Shown here: piece by piece, positions 12,787-22,549 of the stretch
How positions within the stretch are numbered: position 1 is the first letter of the stretch
How the letters are laid out: each line of letters starts with the position of its first letter
Assembly: GCA_964036275.1 (NCBI GenBank)
Contig: CAXIWQ010000351.1
Coordinates: forward strand, 1 to 64,000
Length of the DNA: 64,000 nucleotides
Reading direction: 5' to 3'
Source: Litoditis marina
Taxonomy: Eukaryota; Nematoda; Chromadorea; Rhabditida; Rhabditidae
Notes under the pieces: generated by a model
Told to the model about the DNA's origin: nothing
Databases searched by the model: none
What the model saw: only the letters and a program-made list of their open reading frames with translations
Translations under genes and position numbers: made by a program

Positions 12787-12797
12787 TGGCCGAGTGG
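12787..12797 (+). promoter_or_regulatory. Pol III A box of the SINE head (representative)
   Basis: TGGCCGAGTGG fits the internal Pol III A-box consensus TGGCNNAGTGG. Equivalent boxes lie in every complete copy. Their outward orientation would send transcripts away from the centre of the palindrome on both arms. Confidence 0.75.
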
Positions 12798-13024
12798 TCA
12801 AGTGGTTAGCGTTCGGCTGTCGCTCCACAGACCTGGGTTCGATCCCCGCTCGCCGCGGTATCTGTCTGGCGGACCGCATGAGCTGGTTACAAAGCTCACC
12901 CATGCCTATCTCCACCCCTCTACGGACAGTCCTTCTACGGTTGATATATGATTTGTGTGTGATTATGTAATTTTCTCAATAAAGCACACGGCTGAAATAG
13001 TTGCCGTAAAAGATTATTATTATA
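12789..13024 (+). mobile_element. tRNA-derived SINE copy R1 (236 bp, reference copy)
   Basis: The head resembles a tRNA from the D arm to the T arm: A-box-like TGGCCGAGTGG at 12787-12797 and B-box-like GGTTCGATCC at 12836-12845, about 38 bp apart. The first nine tRNA positions are not recognisable and the 3' acceptor side does not pair with the 5' side, so this is not a functional tRNA gene. An unrelated GC-rich body, AATAAA (12978-12983) and a tail ending ATTATTATTATA follow. TTG flanks both ends. Joining the flanks gives CCAGTTTGTTTCCTG, exactly the uninterrupted satellite B junction seen for example at 23455-23470. No protein is encoded; a LINE partner would supply transposition. Confidence 0.88.
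12836..12845 (+). promoter_or_regulatory. Pol III B box of the SINE head (representative)
   Basis: GGTTCGATCC matches the B-box/T-loop consensus GGTTCGANTCC apart from one missing base. It sits in a T-arm-like context (CTGGG-TTCGATC-CCCGC). A/B spacing is compatible with a type 2 Pol III promoter. Confidence 0.78.
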
Positions 13025-14411
13025 TTGTTTCCTGAAGACAAAAAGTAAACAGGTTGTCCAATTTTTGTCCCGAGGAAAGTTTTTCAATATCCTTGAGGAC
13101 AAAAGGTGGACAGACTGTCCAGTTGGTTTCCTGAAGACAAAAAGTAAACATGTTGTCCAATTTTTGTCCCGAAGAAATGTTTTCAACATCCTTGGGGACA
13201 GAAAGTGGACAGATTGTCCAATTTTTGTCCCAAGGTAATGTTTTCAACATCCTTGAGGACAAAAGGTGGACAGATTGTCCAGTTGGTTTCCTGAAGACAA
13301 AAAGTAAACAGGTTGTCCAATTTTTGTCCCGAAGAAATGTTTTCAACATCCTTGGGGACAGAAAGTGGACAGATTGTCCAATTTTTGTCCCAAGGTAATG
13401 TTTTCAACATCCTTGAGGACAAAAGGTGGACAGATTGTCCAGTTGGTTTCCTGAAGACAAAAAGTGAACAGGTCGTCCAATTTTTGTCCCGAGGAAATGT
13501 TTTCAACATCCTTGAGGACAAAAAGTGAACAGGTCGTCCAATTTTTGTCCCGAGGAAATGTTTTCAACATCCTTGAGGACAAAAAGTGGACAGATTGTCC
13601 AATTTTTGTCCCGAGGTAATGTTTTCAACATCCTTGAGGACAAAAGATGGACATATTGTCCAGTTGGTTTCCTGAAGACAAAAAGTAAACAGGTTGTCCA
13701 ATTTTTGTCCCGAGGAAATGTTTTCAACATCCTTGAGGACAAAAAGTGGACAGATTGTCCAATTTTTGTCCCGAGGTAATGTTTTCAACATCCTTGAGGA
13801 CAAAAGATGGACATATTGTCCAGTTGGTTTCCTGAAGACAAAAAGTAAACAGGTTGTCCAATTTTTGTCCCGAAGAAATGTTTTCAACATCCTTGGGGAC
13901 AGAAAGTGGACAGATTGTCCAATTTTTGTCCCAAGGTAATGTTTTCAACATCCTTGAGGACAAAAGGTGGACAGATTGTCCAGTTGGTTTCCTGAAGACA
14001 AAAAGTAAACAGGTTGTCCAATTTTTGTCCCGAAGAAATGTTTTCAACATCCTTGGGGACAGAAAGTGGACAGATTGTCCAATTTTTGTCCCAAGGTAAT
14101 GTTTTCAACATCCTTGAGGACAAAAGGTGGACATATTGTCCAGTTGGTTTCCTGAAGACAAAAAGTGAACAGGTCAGCCAATTTTTGTCCCGAGGAAATG
14201 TTTTCAACATCCTTGAGGACAAAAAGTGAACAGATTGTCCAATTTTTGTCCCGAGGTAATGTTTTCAACATCCTTGAGGACAAAAGGTGGGCAGATTGTC
14301 CAGTCCAGTTGGTTTCCTGAAGACAAAAAGTAAACAGGTTGTCCAATTTTTGTCGCGAGGAAAGTTTTTCAATATCCTTGAGGACAAAAAGTGGACAGAT
14401 TGTCCAGTTTG

Positions 14412-14647
14412 GCCGAGTGGTCAAGTGGTTAGCGTTCGGCTGTCGCTCCACAGACCTGGGTTCGATCCCCGCTCGCCGCGGTATCTGTCTGGCGGACCGC
14501 ATGAGCTGGTTACAAAGCTCACCCATGCCTATCTCCACCCCTCTACGGACAGTCCTTCTACGCTTGATATATGATTTGTGTGTGATTATGTAATTTTCTC
14601 AATAAAGCACACGGCTGAAATAGTTGCCGTAAAAGATTATTATTATA
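14412..14647 (+). mobile_element. tRNA-derived SINE copy R2 (236 bp)
   Basis: Complete copy with the ..CGCTTGATATATGATTTG.. variant; mirror of L4. It is preceded at 14351 by the right-arm-private TGTCGCGAGG. Confidence 0.88.
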
Positions 14648-15826
14648 TTGTTTCCTGAAGACAAAAAGTAAACAGGTTGTCCAATTTTTGTCCCGAGGAA
14701 AGTTTTTCAATATCCTTGAGGACAAAAGGTGGACAGATTGTCCAATTTTTGTCCCGAGGTAATGTTTTCAACATCCTTGAGGACAAAAGATGGAGAGATT
14801 GTCCAGTTGGTTTCCTGAAGACAAAAAGTAAACATGTTGTCCAATTTTTGTCCCGAAGAAATGTTTTCAACATCCTTGGGGACAAAAAGTGGACAGATTG
14901 TCCAATTTTTGTCCCAAGGTAATGTTTTCAACATCCTTGAGGACAAAAGGTGGACAGATTGTCCAGTTGGTTTCCTGAAGACAAAAAGTAAACAGGTTGT
15001 CCAATTTTTGTCCCGAAGAAATGTTTTCAACATCCTTGGGGACAGAAAGTGGACAGATTGTCCAATTTTTGTCCCAAGGTAATGTTTTCAACATCCTTGA
15101 GGACAAAAAGTGGACAGATTGTCCAGTTGGTTTCCTGAAGACAAAAAGTGAACAGGTCGTCCAATTTTTGTCCCGAGGAAATGTTTTCAACATCCTTGAG
15201 GACAAAAAATGAACAGATTGTCCAATTTTTGTCCCGAGGTAATGTTTTCAACATCCTTGAGGACAAAAGGTGGACAGATTGTCCAGTCCAGTTGGTTTCC
15301 TGAAGACAAAAAGTAAACAGGTTGTCCAATTTTTGTCCCGAGGAAAGTTTTTCAATATCCTTGAGGACAAAAAGTGGACAGATTGTCCAGTTTGGCCGAG
15401 TGGTCAAGTGGTTAGCGTTCGGCTGTCGCTCCACAGACCTGGGTTCGATCCCCGCTCGCCGCGGTATCTGTCTGGCGGACCGCATGAGCTGGTTACAAAG
15501 CTCACCCATGCCTATCTCCACCCCTCTACGGACAGTCCTTCTACGGTTGATATATGATTCGTGTGTGATTATGTAATCCACTAGTATAAAGCGCTAGTCT
15601 GGGGTGTTTGTTTGTGGGTTTGTAACAATTGGTGTACTTTTAGTCGAAAAGCGGGTGAGGAGAGTGAGGCAAGCTGCGTGAGAAAACGTGAGCTGGATGG
15701 ATTTCATTTTCATTTTCAAGCAGAATACAGATCGGTTGCAACTGGAAATCGATATGGGAAATAGATTTACTCATTTTAAGTTGAACAGATGACGTTAAAG
15801 TCACGTGGAATACACGCAGCCCTAAC

Positions 15827-15871
15827 AGAGAGAAAGGAAAAGAGAGAGGTAGAGAGAGAGAGAAAGAGAGA
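15827..15871 (+). repeat. Purine (GA) tract in Helitron copy 1
   Basis: About 45 bp are almost purely A and G (AGAGAGAAAGG..., then repeated GA). The tract directly precedes the minisatellite. The second copy has it at 21705-21749. Confidence 0.85.
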
Positions 15872-15888
15872 ATCCTAACGAGAACTGT

Positions 15889-16564
15889 CGCGCTCTATGT
15901 TAAGGAGAAGTTTCGCGCTCTTTGTTAAGGAGAAGTCCCGCGCTCTATGTAAAAAAAGTTCAGCGCTCTATGTTAGATAGACGTCTCGCGATCTATGTTA
16001 AGACATCCCGCGCTCTATGTTAAGGAGAAGTTCCGCGCTCTATGTTAGGAAGAAGTTCCACGCTCTATGTTAGGGAGAAGTTCCGCGCTCTATGCTGAGA
16101 CATCCCGCGCTCTATGTTAAGTAGAAGTTCCGCGCTCTATGTTAGGGAGAGATCTCGCGCTCTAAGTTAGATAGAGGACTCGCGCTCTGTTAGGAGAAGT
16201 TCCGCGCTCTATGTTAGGAAGAAGTTCCGCGCTCTATGTTAGGAAGAAGTTCCGCGCTCTATGCTGAGACATCCCGCGCTCTATGTTAAGTAGAAGTTCC
16301 GCGCTCTATGTTTGGGAGAGATCTCGCGCTATAAGTTAGAAAGAGGACTCGCGCTCTATGTTAGGGAGAGTGCTAGCGCTCTAAGTCAGGAAGAGTGCTA
16401 GCGCTCTAAGTTAAATAGAGGACTCGCGCTCTGTTAGGGAGAGTGATCGCGCTCTTTGTTGGAGAGAGGAGTCGCGCTCTATGTTAGAGAGCAAACTCGC
16501 ACTCTATGTTGAAGAGAGGTTTTGCTATTGAGGACATTTTTCGTGCTCTAGGTTGAGGAGAGCT
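15889..16564 (+). repeat. About 25-bp minisatellite inside Helitron copy 1
   Basis: Roughly 26 diverged units of 22-26 bp share the core CGCGCTCTATGTTA, followed by a purine-rich half such as GGAAGAAGTTC. Shorter units (CGCGCTCTATGCTGAGACATC plus C) recur. Units decay towards the 3' side (CGCACTCTATG at 16498, CGTGCTCTAGG at 16542). No similarity to satellites A or B is evident. Confidence 0.9.
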
Positions 16565-16620
16565 TCGGCGGTCCATGTTCAGAAAAAATAGGGCCAGGAA
16601 GCTCTCGCCAGCCCGGAATA

Positions 16621-16671
16621 AAAACAAGGGAGGCGGAGGCGGCTTTAGCCGCCGGCGACCTACCTTGTTTT
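16621..16671 (+). other. 3' subterminal hairpin / inverted repeat of Helitron copy 1
   Basis: The core stem GGCGGC (16638-16643) and GCCGCC (16648-16653) has loop TTTA. An imperfect outer extension pairs AAAACAAGG with CCTTGTTTT, the last four T belonging to the SINE target. A separate 8-bp inverted repeat AGAGCTTC...GAAGCTCT lies just upstream at 16559-16605. Confidence 0.85.
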
Positions 16672-17329
16672 CTCAATAAAGCACACGGCTGAAATAGTTG
16701 CCGTAAAAGATTATTATTATATTGTTTCCTGAAGACAAAAAGTAAACAGGTTGTCCAATTTTTGTCCCGAGGAAATGTTTTCAACATCCTTGAGGACAAA
16801 AGGTGGACAGATTGTCCAGTTGGTTTCCTGAAGACAAAAATTAAACAAGTTGTCCAATTTTTGTCCCGAGGAAATGTTTTCAACATGCTTGAGGACAAAA
16901 AGTGGACAGATTGTCCAGTTTGTTTCTTGAAGACAAAAAGTAAGGTTGTCCAATTTTCGTCCCGAGGAAATGTTTTCAACATCCTTGAGGACAAAAGGTG
17001 GACAGATTGTCCAGTTGGTTTCCTGAAGACAAAAATTAAACAAGTTGTCCAATTTTTGTCCCGAGGAAATGTTTTCAACGTCCTTGAGGACAAAAAGTGG
17101 ACAGATTGTCCAGTTTGTTTCTTGAAGACAAAAAGTGAACAGATTGTCCAATTTTTGTCCCGAGGTAATGTTTTCAACATCCTTGAGGACAAAAGGTGGG
17201 CAGATTGTCCAGTCCAGTTGGTTTCCTGAAGACAAAAAGTAAACAGGTTGTCCAATTTTTGTCCCGAGGAAATGTTTTCAACATCCTTGAGGACAAAAAG
17301 TGGACAGATTGTCCAATTTTTGTCCCGAG

Positions 17330-19490
17330 GAAATGTTTTCAATATCCTTGAGGACAAAAGGTGGACAGACTGTCCAGTTGGTTTCCTGAAGACAAAAAGT
17401 AAACATGTTGTCCAATTTTTGTCCCGAAGAAATGTTTTCAACATCCTTGGGGACAGAAAGTGGACAGATTGTCCAATTTTTGTCCCAAGGTAATGTTTTC
17501 AACATCCTTGAGGACAAAAGGTGGACAGATTGTCCAGTTGGTTTCCTGAAGACAAAAAGTAAACAGGTTGTCCAATTTTTGTCCCGAAGAAATGTTTTCA
17601 ACATCCTTGGGGACAGAAAGTGGACAGATTGTCCAATTTTTGTCCCAAGGTAATGTTTTCAACATCCTTGAGGACAAAAGGTGGACAGATTGTCCAGTTG
17701 GTTTCCTGAAGACAAAAAGTGAACAGGTCGTCCAATTTTTGTCCCGAGGAAATGTTTTCAACATCCTTGAGGACAAAAAGTGAACAGGTCGTCCAATTTT
17801 TGTCCCGAGGAAATGTTTTCAACATCCTTGAGGACAAAAAGTGGACAGATTGTCCAATTTTTGTCCCGAGGTAATGTTTTCAACATCCTTGAGGACAAAA
17901 GATGGACATATTGTCCAGTTGGTTTCCTGAAGACAAAAAGTAAACAGGTTGTCCAATTTTTGTCCCGAGGAAATGTTTTCAACATCCTTGAGGACAAAAA
18001 GTGGACAGATTGTCCAATTTTTGTCCCGAGGTAATGTTTTCAACATCCTTGAGGACAAAAGATGGACATATTGTCCAGTTGGTTTCCTGAAGACAAAAAG
18101 TAAACAGGTTGTCCAATTTTTGTCCCGAAGAAATGTTTTCAACATCCTTGGGGACAGAAAGTGGACAGATTGTCCAATTTTTGTCCCAAGGTAATGTTTT
18201 CAACATCCTTGAGGACAAAAGGTGGACAGATTGTCCAGTTGGTTTCCTGAAGACAAAAAGTAAACAGGTTGTCCAATTTTTGTCCCGAAGAAATGTTTTC
18301 AACATCCTTGGGGACAGAAAGTGGACAGATTGTCCAATTTTTGTCCCAAGGTAATGTTTTCAACATCCTTGAGGACAAAAGGTGGACATATTGTCCAGTT
18401 GGTTTCCTGAAGACAAAAAGTGAACAGGTCAGCCAATTTTTGTCCCGAGGAAATGTTTTCAACATCCTTGAGGACAAAAAGTGAACAGATTGTCCAATTT
18501 TTGTCCCGAGGTAATGTTTTCAACATCCTTGAGGACAAAAGGTGGGCAGATTGTCCAGTCCAGTTGGTTTCCTGAAGACAAAAAGTAAACAGGTTGTCCA
18601 ATTTTTGTCGCGAGGAAAGTTTTTCAATATCCTTGAGGACAAAAAGTGGACAGATTGTCCAGTTTGGCCGAGTGGTCAAGTGGTTAGCGTTCGGCTGTCG
18701 CTCCACAGACCTGGGTTCGATCCCCGCTCGCCGCGGTATCTGTCTGGCGGACCGCATGAGCTGGTTACAAAGCTCACCCATGCCTATCTCCACCCCTCTA
18801 CGGACAGTCCTTCTACGCTTGATATATGATTTGTGTGTGATTATGTAATTTTCTCAATAAAGCACACGGCTGAAATAGTTGCCGTAAAAGATTATTATTA
18901 TATTGTTTCCTGAAGACAAAAAGTAAACAGGTTGTCCAATTTTTGTCCCGAGGAAAGTTTTTCAATATCCTTGAGGACAAAAGGTGGACAGATTGTCCAA
19001 TTTTTGTCCCGAGGTAATGTTTTCAACATCCTTGAGGACAAAAGATGGAGAGATTGTCCAGTTGGTTTCCTGAAGACAAAAAGTAAACATGTTGTCCAAT
19101 TTTTGTCCCGAAGAAATGTTTTCAACATCCTTGGGGACAAAAAGTGGACAGATTGTCCAATTTTTGTCCCAAGGTAATGTTTTCAACATCCTTGAGGACA
19201 AAAGGTGGACAGATTGTCCAGTTGGTTTCCTGAAGACAAAAAGTAAACAGGTTGTCCAATTTTTGTCCCGAAGAAATGTTTTCAACATCCTTGGGGACAG
19301 AAAGTGGACAGATTGTCCAATTTTTGTCCCAAGGTAATGTTTTCAACATCCTTGAGGACAAAAAGTGGACAGATTGTCCAGTTGGTTTCCTGAAGACAAA
19401 AAGTGAACAGGTCGTCCAATTTTTGTCCCGAGGAAATGTTTTCAACATCCTTGAGGACAAAAAATGAACAGATTGTCCAATTTTTGTCCC
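17330..19490 (+). repeat. Extra right-arm block, duplicated from about 13.08-15.21 kb
   Basis: From about 17340 to 19465 the sequence repeats 13085-15210 at a constant offset of 4,255 bp, including SINE R4 as a copy of R2. It has no partner in the left arm. Its length of about 2.16 kb, plus two Helitrons, accounts for the size difference of the arms. Edges are approximate because the satellite is repetitive. Confidence 0.75.
18667..18902 (+). mobile_element. tRNA-derived SINE copy R4 (236 bp)
   Basis: Complete copy inside the extra right-arm block. Its variants (CGCTTGATATATGATTTG and the preceding TGTCGCGAGG at 18606) make it a copy of R2, not the mirror of a left-arm SINE. Confidence 0.88.
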
Positions 19491-20289
19491 GAGGTAATGT
19501 TTTCAACATCCTTGAGGACAAAAGATGGACATATTGTCCAGTTGGTTTCCTGAAGACAAAAAGTAAACAGGTTGTCCAATTTTTGTCCCGAGGAAATGTT
19601 TTCAACATCCTTGAGGACAAAAAGTGGACAGATTGTCCAATTTTTGTCCCGAGGTAATGTTTTCAACATCCTTGAGGACAAAAGATGGACATATTGTCCA
19701 GTTGGTTTCCTGAAGACAAAAAGTAAACAGGTTGTCCAATTTTTGTCCCGAAGAAATGTTTTCAACATCCTTGGGGACAGAAAGTGGACAGATTGTCCAA
19801 TTTTTGTCCCAAGGTAATGTTTTCAACATCCTTGAGGACAAAAGGTGGACAGATTGTCCAGTTGGTTTCCTGAAGACAAAAAGTAAACAGGTTGTCCAAT
19901 TTTTGTCCCGAAGAAATGTTTTCAACATCCTTGGGGACAGAAAGTGGACAGATTGTCCAATTTTTGTCCCAAGGTAATGTTTTCAACATCCTTGAGGACA
20001 AAAGGTGGACATATTGTCCAGTTGGTTTCCTGAAGACAAAAAGTGAACAGGTCAGCCAATTTTTGTCCCGAGGAAATGTTTTCAACATCCTTGAGGACAA
20101 AAAGTGAACAGATTGTCCAATTTTTGTCCCGAGGTAATGTTTTCAACATCCTTGAGGACAAAAGGTGGGCAGATTGTCCAGTCCAGTTGGTTTCCTGAAG
20201 ACAAAAAGTAAACAGGTTGTCCAATTTTTGTCGCGAGGAAAGTTTTTCAATATCCTTGAGGACAAAAAGTGGACAGATTGTCCAGTTTG

Positions 20290-20525
20290 GCCGAGTGGTC
20301 AAGTGGTTAGCGTTCGGCTGTCGCTCCACAGACCTGGGTTCGATCCCCGCTCGCCGCGGTATCTGTCTGGCGGACCGCATGAGCTGGTTACAAAGCTCAC
20401 CCATGCCTATCTCCACCCCTCTACGGACAGTCCTTCTACGCTTGATATATGATTTGTGTGTGATTATGTAATTTTCTCAATAAAGCACACGGCTGAAATA
20501 GTTGCCGTAAAAGATTATTATTATA
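20290..20525 (+). mobile_element. tRNA-derived SINE copy R5 (236 bp)
   Basis: Complete copy and mirror of L2. It shares the private upstream TGTCGCGAGG (20229-20238) with R2 and R4, which L2 lacks. Confidence 0.88.
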
Positions 20526-21704
20526 TTGTTTCCTGAAGACAAAAAGTAAACAGGTTGTCCAATTTTTGTCCCGAGGAAAGTTTTTCAATATCCTTGAGGA
20601 CAAAAGGTGGACAGATTGTCCAATTTTTGTCCCGAGGTAATGTTTTCAACATCCTTGAGGACAAAAGATGGAGAGATTGTCCAGTTGGTTTCCTGAAGAC
20701 AAAAAGTAAACATGTTGTCCAATTTTTGTCCCGAAGAAATGTTTTCAACATCCTTGGGGACAAAAAGTGGACAGATTGTCCAATTTTTGTCCCAAGGTAA
20801 TGTTTTCAACATCCTTGAGGACAAAAGGTGGACAGATTGTCCAGTTGGTTTCCTGAAGACAAAAAGTAAACAGGTTGTCCAATTTTTGTCCCGAAGAAAT
20901 GTTTTCAACATCCTTGGGGACAGAAAGTGGACAGATTGTCCAATTTTTGTCCCAAGGTAATGTTTTCAACATCCTTGAGGACAAAAAGTGGACAGATTGT
21001 CCAGTTGGTTTCCTGAAGACAAAAAGTGAACAGGTCGTCCAATTTTTGTCCCGAGGAAATGTTTTCAACATCCTTGAGGACAAAAAATGAACAGATTGTC
21101 CAATTTTTGTCCCGAGGTAATGTTTTCAACATCCTTGAGGACAAAAGGTGGACAGATTGTCCAGTCCAGTTGGTTTCCTGAAGACAAAAAGTAAACAGGT
21201 TGTCCAATTTTTGTCCCGAGGAAAGTTTTTCAATATCCTTGAGGACAAAAAGTGGACAGATTGTCCAGTTTGGCCGAGTGGTCAAGTGGTTAGCGTTCGG
21301 CTGTCGCTCCACAGACCTGGGTTCGATCCCCGCTCGCCGCGGTATCTGTCTGGCGGACCGCATGAGCTGGTTACAAAGCTCACCCATGCCTATCTCCACC
21401 CCTCTACGGACAGTCCTTCTACGGTTGATATATGATTCGTGTGTGATTATGTAATCCACTAGTATAAAGCGCTAGTCTGGTGTGTTTGTTTGTGGGTTTG
21501 TAACAATTGGTGTACTTTTAGTCGAAAAGCGGGTGAGGAGAGTGAGGCAAGCTGCGTGAGAAAACGTGAGCTGGATGGATTTCATTTTCATTTTCAAGCA
21601 GAATACAGATCGGTTGCAACTGGAAATCGATATGGGAAATAGATTTACTCATTTTAAGTTGAACAGATGACGTTAAAGTCACGTGGAATACACGCAGCCC
21701 TAAC

Positions 21705-21749
21705 AGAGAGAAAGGAAAAGAGAGAGGTAGAGAGAGAGAGAAAGAGAGA
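21705..21749 (+). repeat. Purine (GA) tract in Helitron copy 2
   Basis: Counterpart of the tract at 15827-15871. Confidence 0.85.
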
Positions 21750-21766
21750 ATCCTAACGAGAACTGT

Positions 21767-22442
21767 CGCGCTCTATGTTAAGGAGAAGTTTCGCGCTCTT
21801 TGTTAAGGAGAAGTCCCGCGCTCTATGTAAAAAAAGTTCAGCGCTCTATGTTAGATAGACGTCTCGCGATCTATGTTAAGACATCCCGCGCTCTATGTTA
21901 AGGAGAAGTTCCGCGCTCTATGTTAGGAAGAAGTTCCACGCTCTATGTTAGGGAGAAGTTCCGCGCTCTATGCTGAGACATCCCGCGCTCTATGTTAAGT
22001 AGAAGTTCCGCGCTCTATGTTAGGGAGAGATCTCGCGCTCTAAGTTAGATAGAGGACTCGCGCTCTGTTAGGAGAAGTTCCGCGCTCTATGTTAGGAAGA
22101 AGTTCCGCGCTCTATGTTAGGAAGAAGTTCCGCGCTCTATGCTGAGACATCCCGCGCTCTATGTTAAGTAGAAGTTCCGCGCTCTATGTTTGGGAGAGAT
22201 CTCGCGCTATAAGTTAGAAAGAGGACTCGCGCTCTATGTTAGGGAGAGTGCTAGCGCTCTAAGTCAGGAAGAGTGCTAGCGCTCTAAGTTAAATAGAGGA
22301 CTCGCGCTCTGTTAGGGAGAGTGATCGCGCTCTTTGTTGGAGAGAGGAGTCGCGCTCTATGTTAGAGAGCAAACTCGCACTCTATGTTGAAGAGAGGTTT
22401 TGCTATTGAGGACATTTTTCGTGCTCTATGTTGAGGAGAGCT
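21767..22442 (+). repeat. About 25-bp minisatellite inside Helitron copy 2
   Basis: Same order of unit variants as in copy 1, with no change of unit number. The array has not expanded or contracted since the two copies separated. Confidence 0.9.
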
Positions 22443-22498
22443 TCGGCGGTCCATGTTCAGAAAAAATAGGGCCAGGAAGCTCTCGCCAGCCCGGAATA

Positions 22499-22549
22499 AA
22501 AACAAGGGAGGCGGAGGCGGCTTTAGCCGCCGGCGACCTACCTTGTTTT
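22499..22549 (+). other. 3' subterminal hairpin of Helitron copy 2
   Basis: Same GGCGGC-TTTA-GCCGCC stem-loop with the imperfect AAAACAAGG/CCTTGTTTT extension as at 16621-16671. Confidence 0.85.

Larger units (their letters stand above)
15577..16667 (+). mobile_element. Non-autonomous Helitron-like element, copy 1
   Basis: Insertion of 1,091 bp into SINE R3. The empty site GTAATTTTCTC is restored exactly by deleting TC(15577)...CTTG(16667), so there is no target duplication and insertion is between A and T. The 5' end reads TCCACTAGTATAAAGCGC, then a T/G-rich stretch with TTTG repeats. A hairpin (GGCGGC-TTTA-GCCGCC) ends 14 bp before the 3' end. These are Helitron traits; the 3' CTTG departs from the usual CTRR. 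Because a T lies on each side, the ends could be shifted by 1 bp (T/T target), which with the 5' ACTAG...CTAGT repeat would suit a Helentron-type element. No Rep/helicase coding is present. The interior holds a purine tract and a roughly 25-bp minisatellite. Confidence 0.72.
15395..16721 (+). mobile_element. SINE copy R3, split by a Helitron-like insertion
   Basis: SINE bases 1-182 lie at 15395-15576 and bases 183-236 at 16668-16721; together they make exactly 236 bp. The 1,091 bp between them are foreign. The carrier has the ..CGGTTGATATATGATTCG.. variant of L3, its mirror partner. The interruption falls between the tRNA-like and body parts and the AATAAA/ATT tail. Confidence 0.9.
21455..22545 (+). 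mobile_element. Non-autonomous Helitron-like element, copy 2
   Basis: Same 1,091-bp length, ends (TC...CTTG) and target position as copy 1, offset 5,878 bp. Near identity and a shared insertion point show that one insertion was later copied with its flanks, not two insertions. The start reads ..CTAGTCTGGTGTGTTTG.., copy 1 having GGGG at this place. Confidence 0.72.

Noticed and set aside
12789..12860. Functional tRNA gene
   Set aside because: The A and B boxes are good, but the acceptor stem cannot pair, the anticodon arm has a mismatch and no clear U33, and the sequence is embedded in a 236-bp element with a body and an ATT tail.
15577..16667. Recombination junction instead of transposition for the SINE interruption
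   Set aside because: The two SINE parts add up to exactly 236 bp with nothing lost or gained apart from the 1-bp end ambiguity, and the inserted segment has element-like ends.
15577..22545. Autonomous Helitron (Rep/helicase gene)
   Set aside because: The 1,091-bp interior is a short unique part, a GA tract and a minisatellite. No coding frame of relevant length or motif is present.
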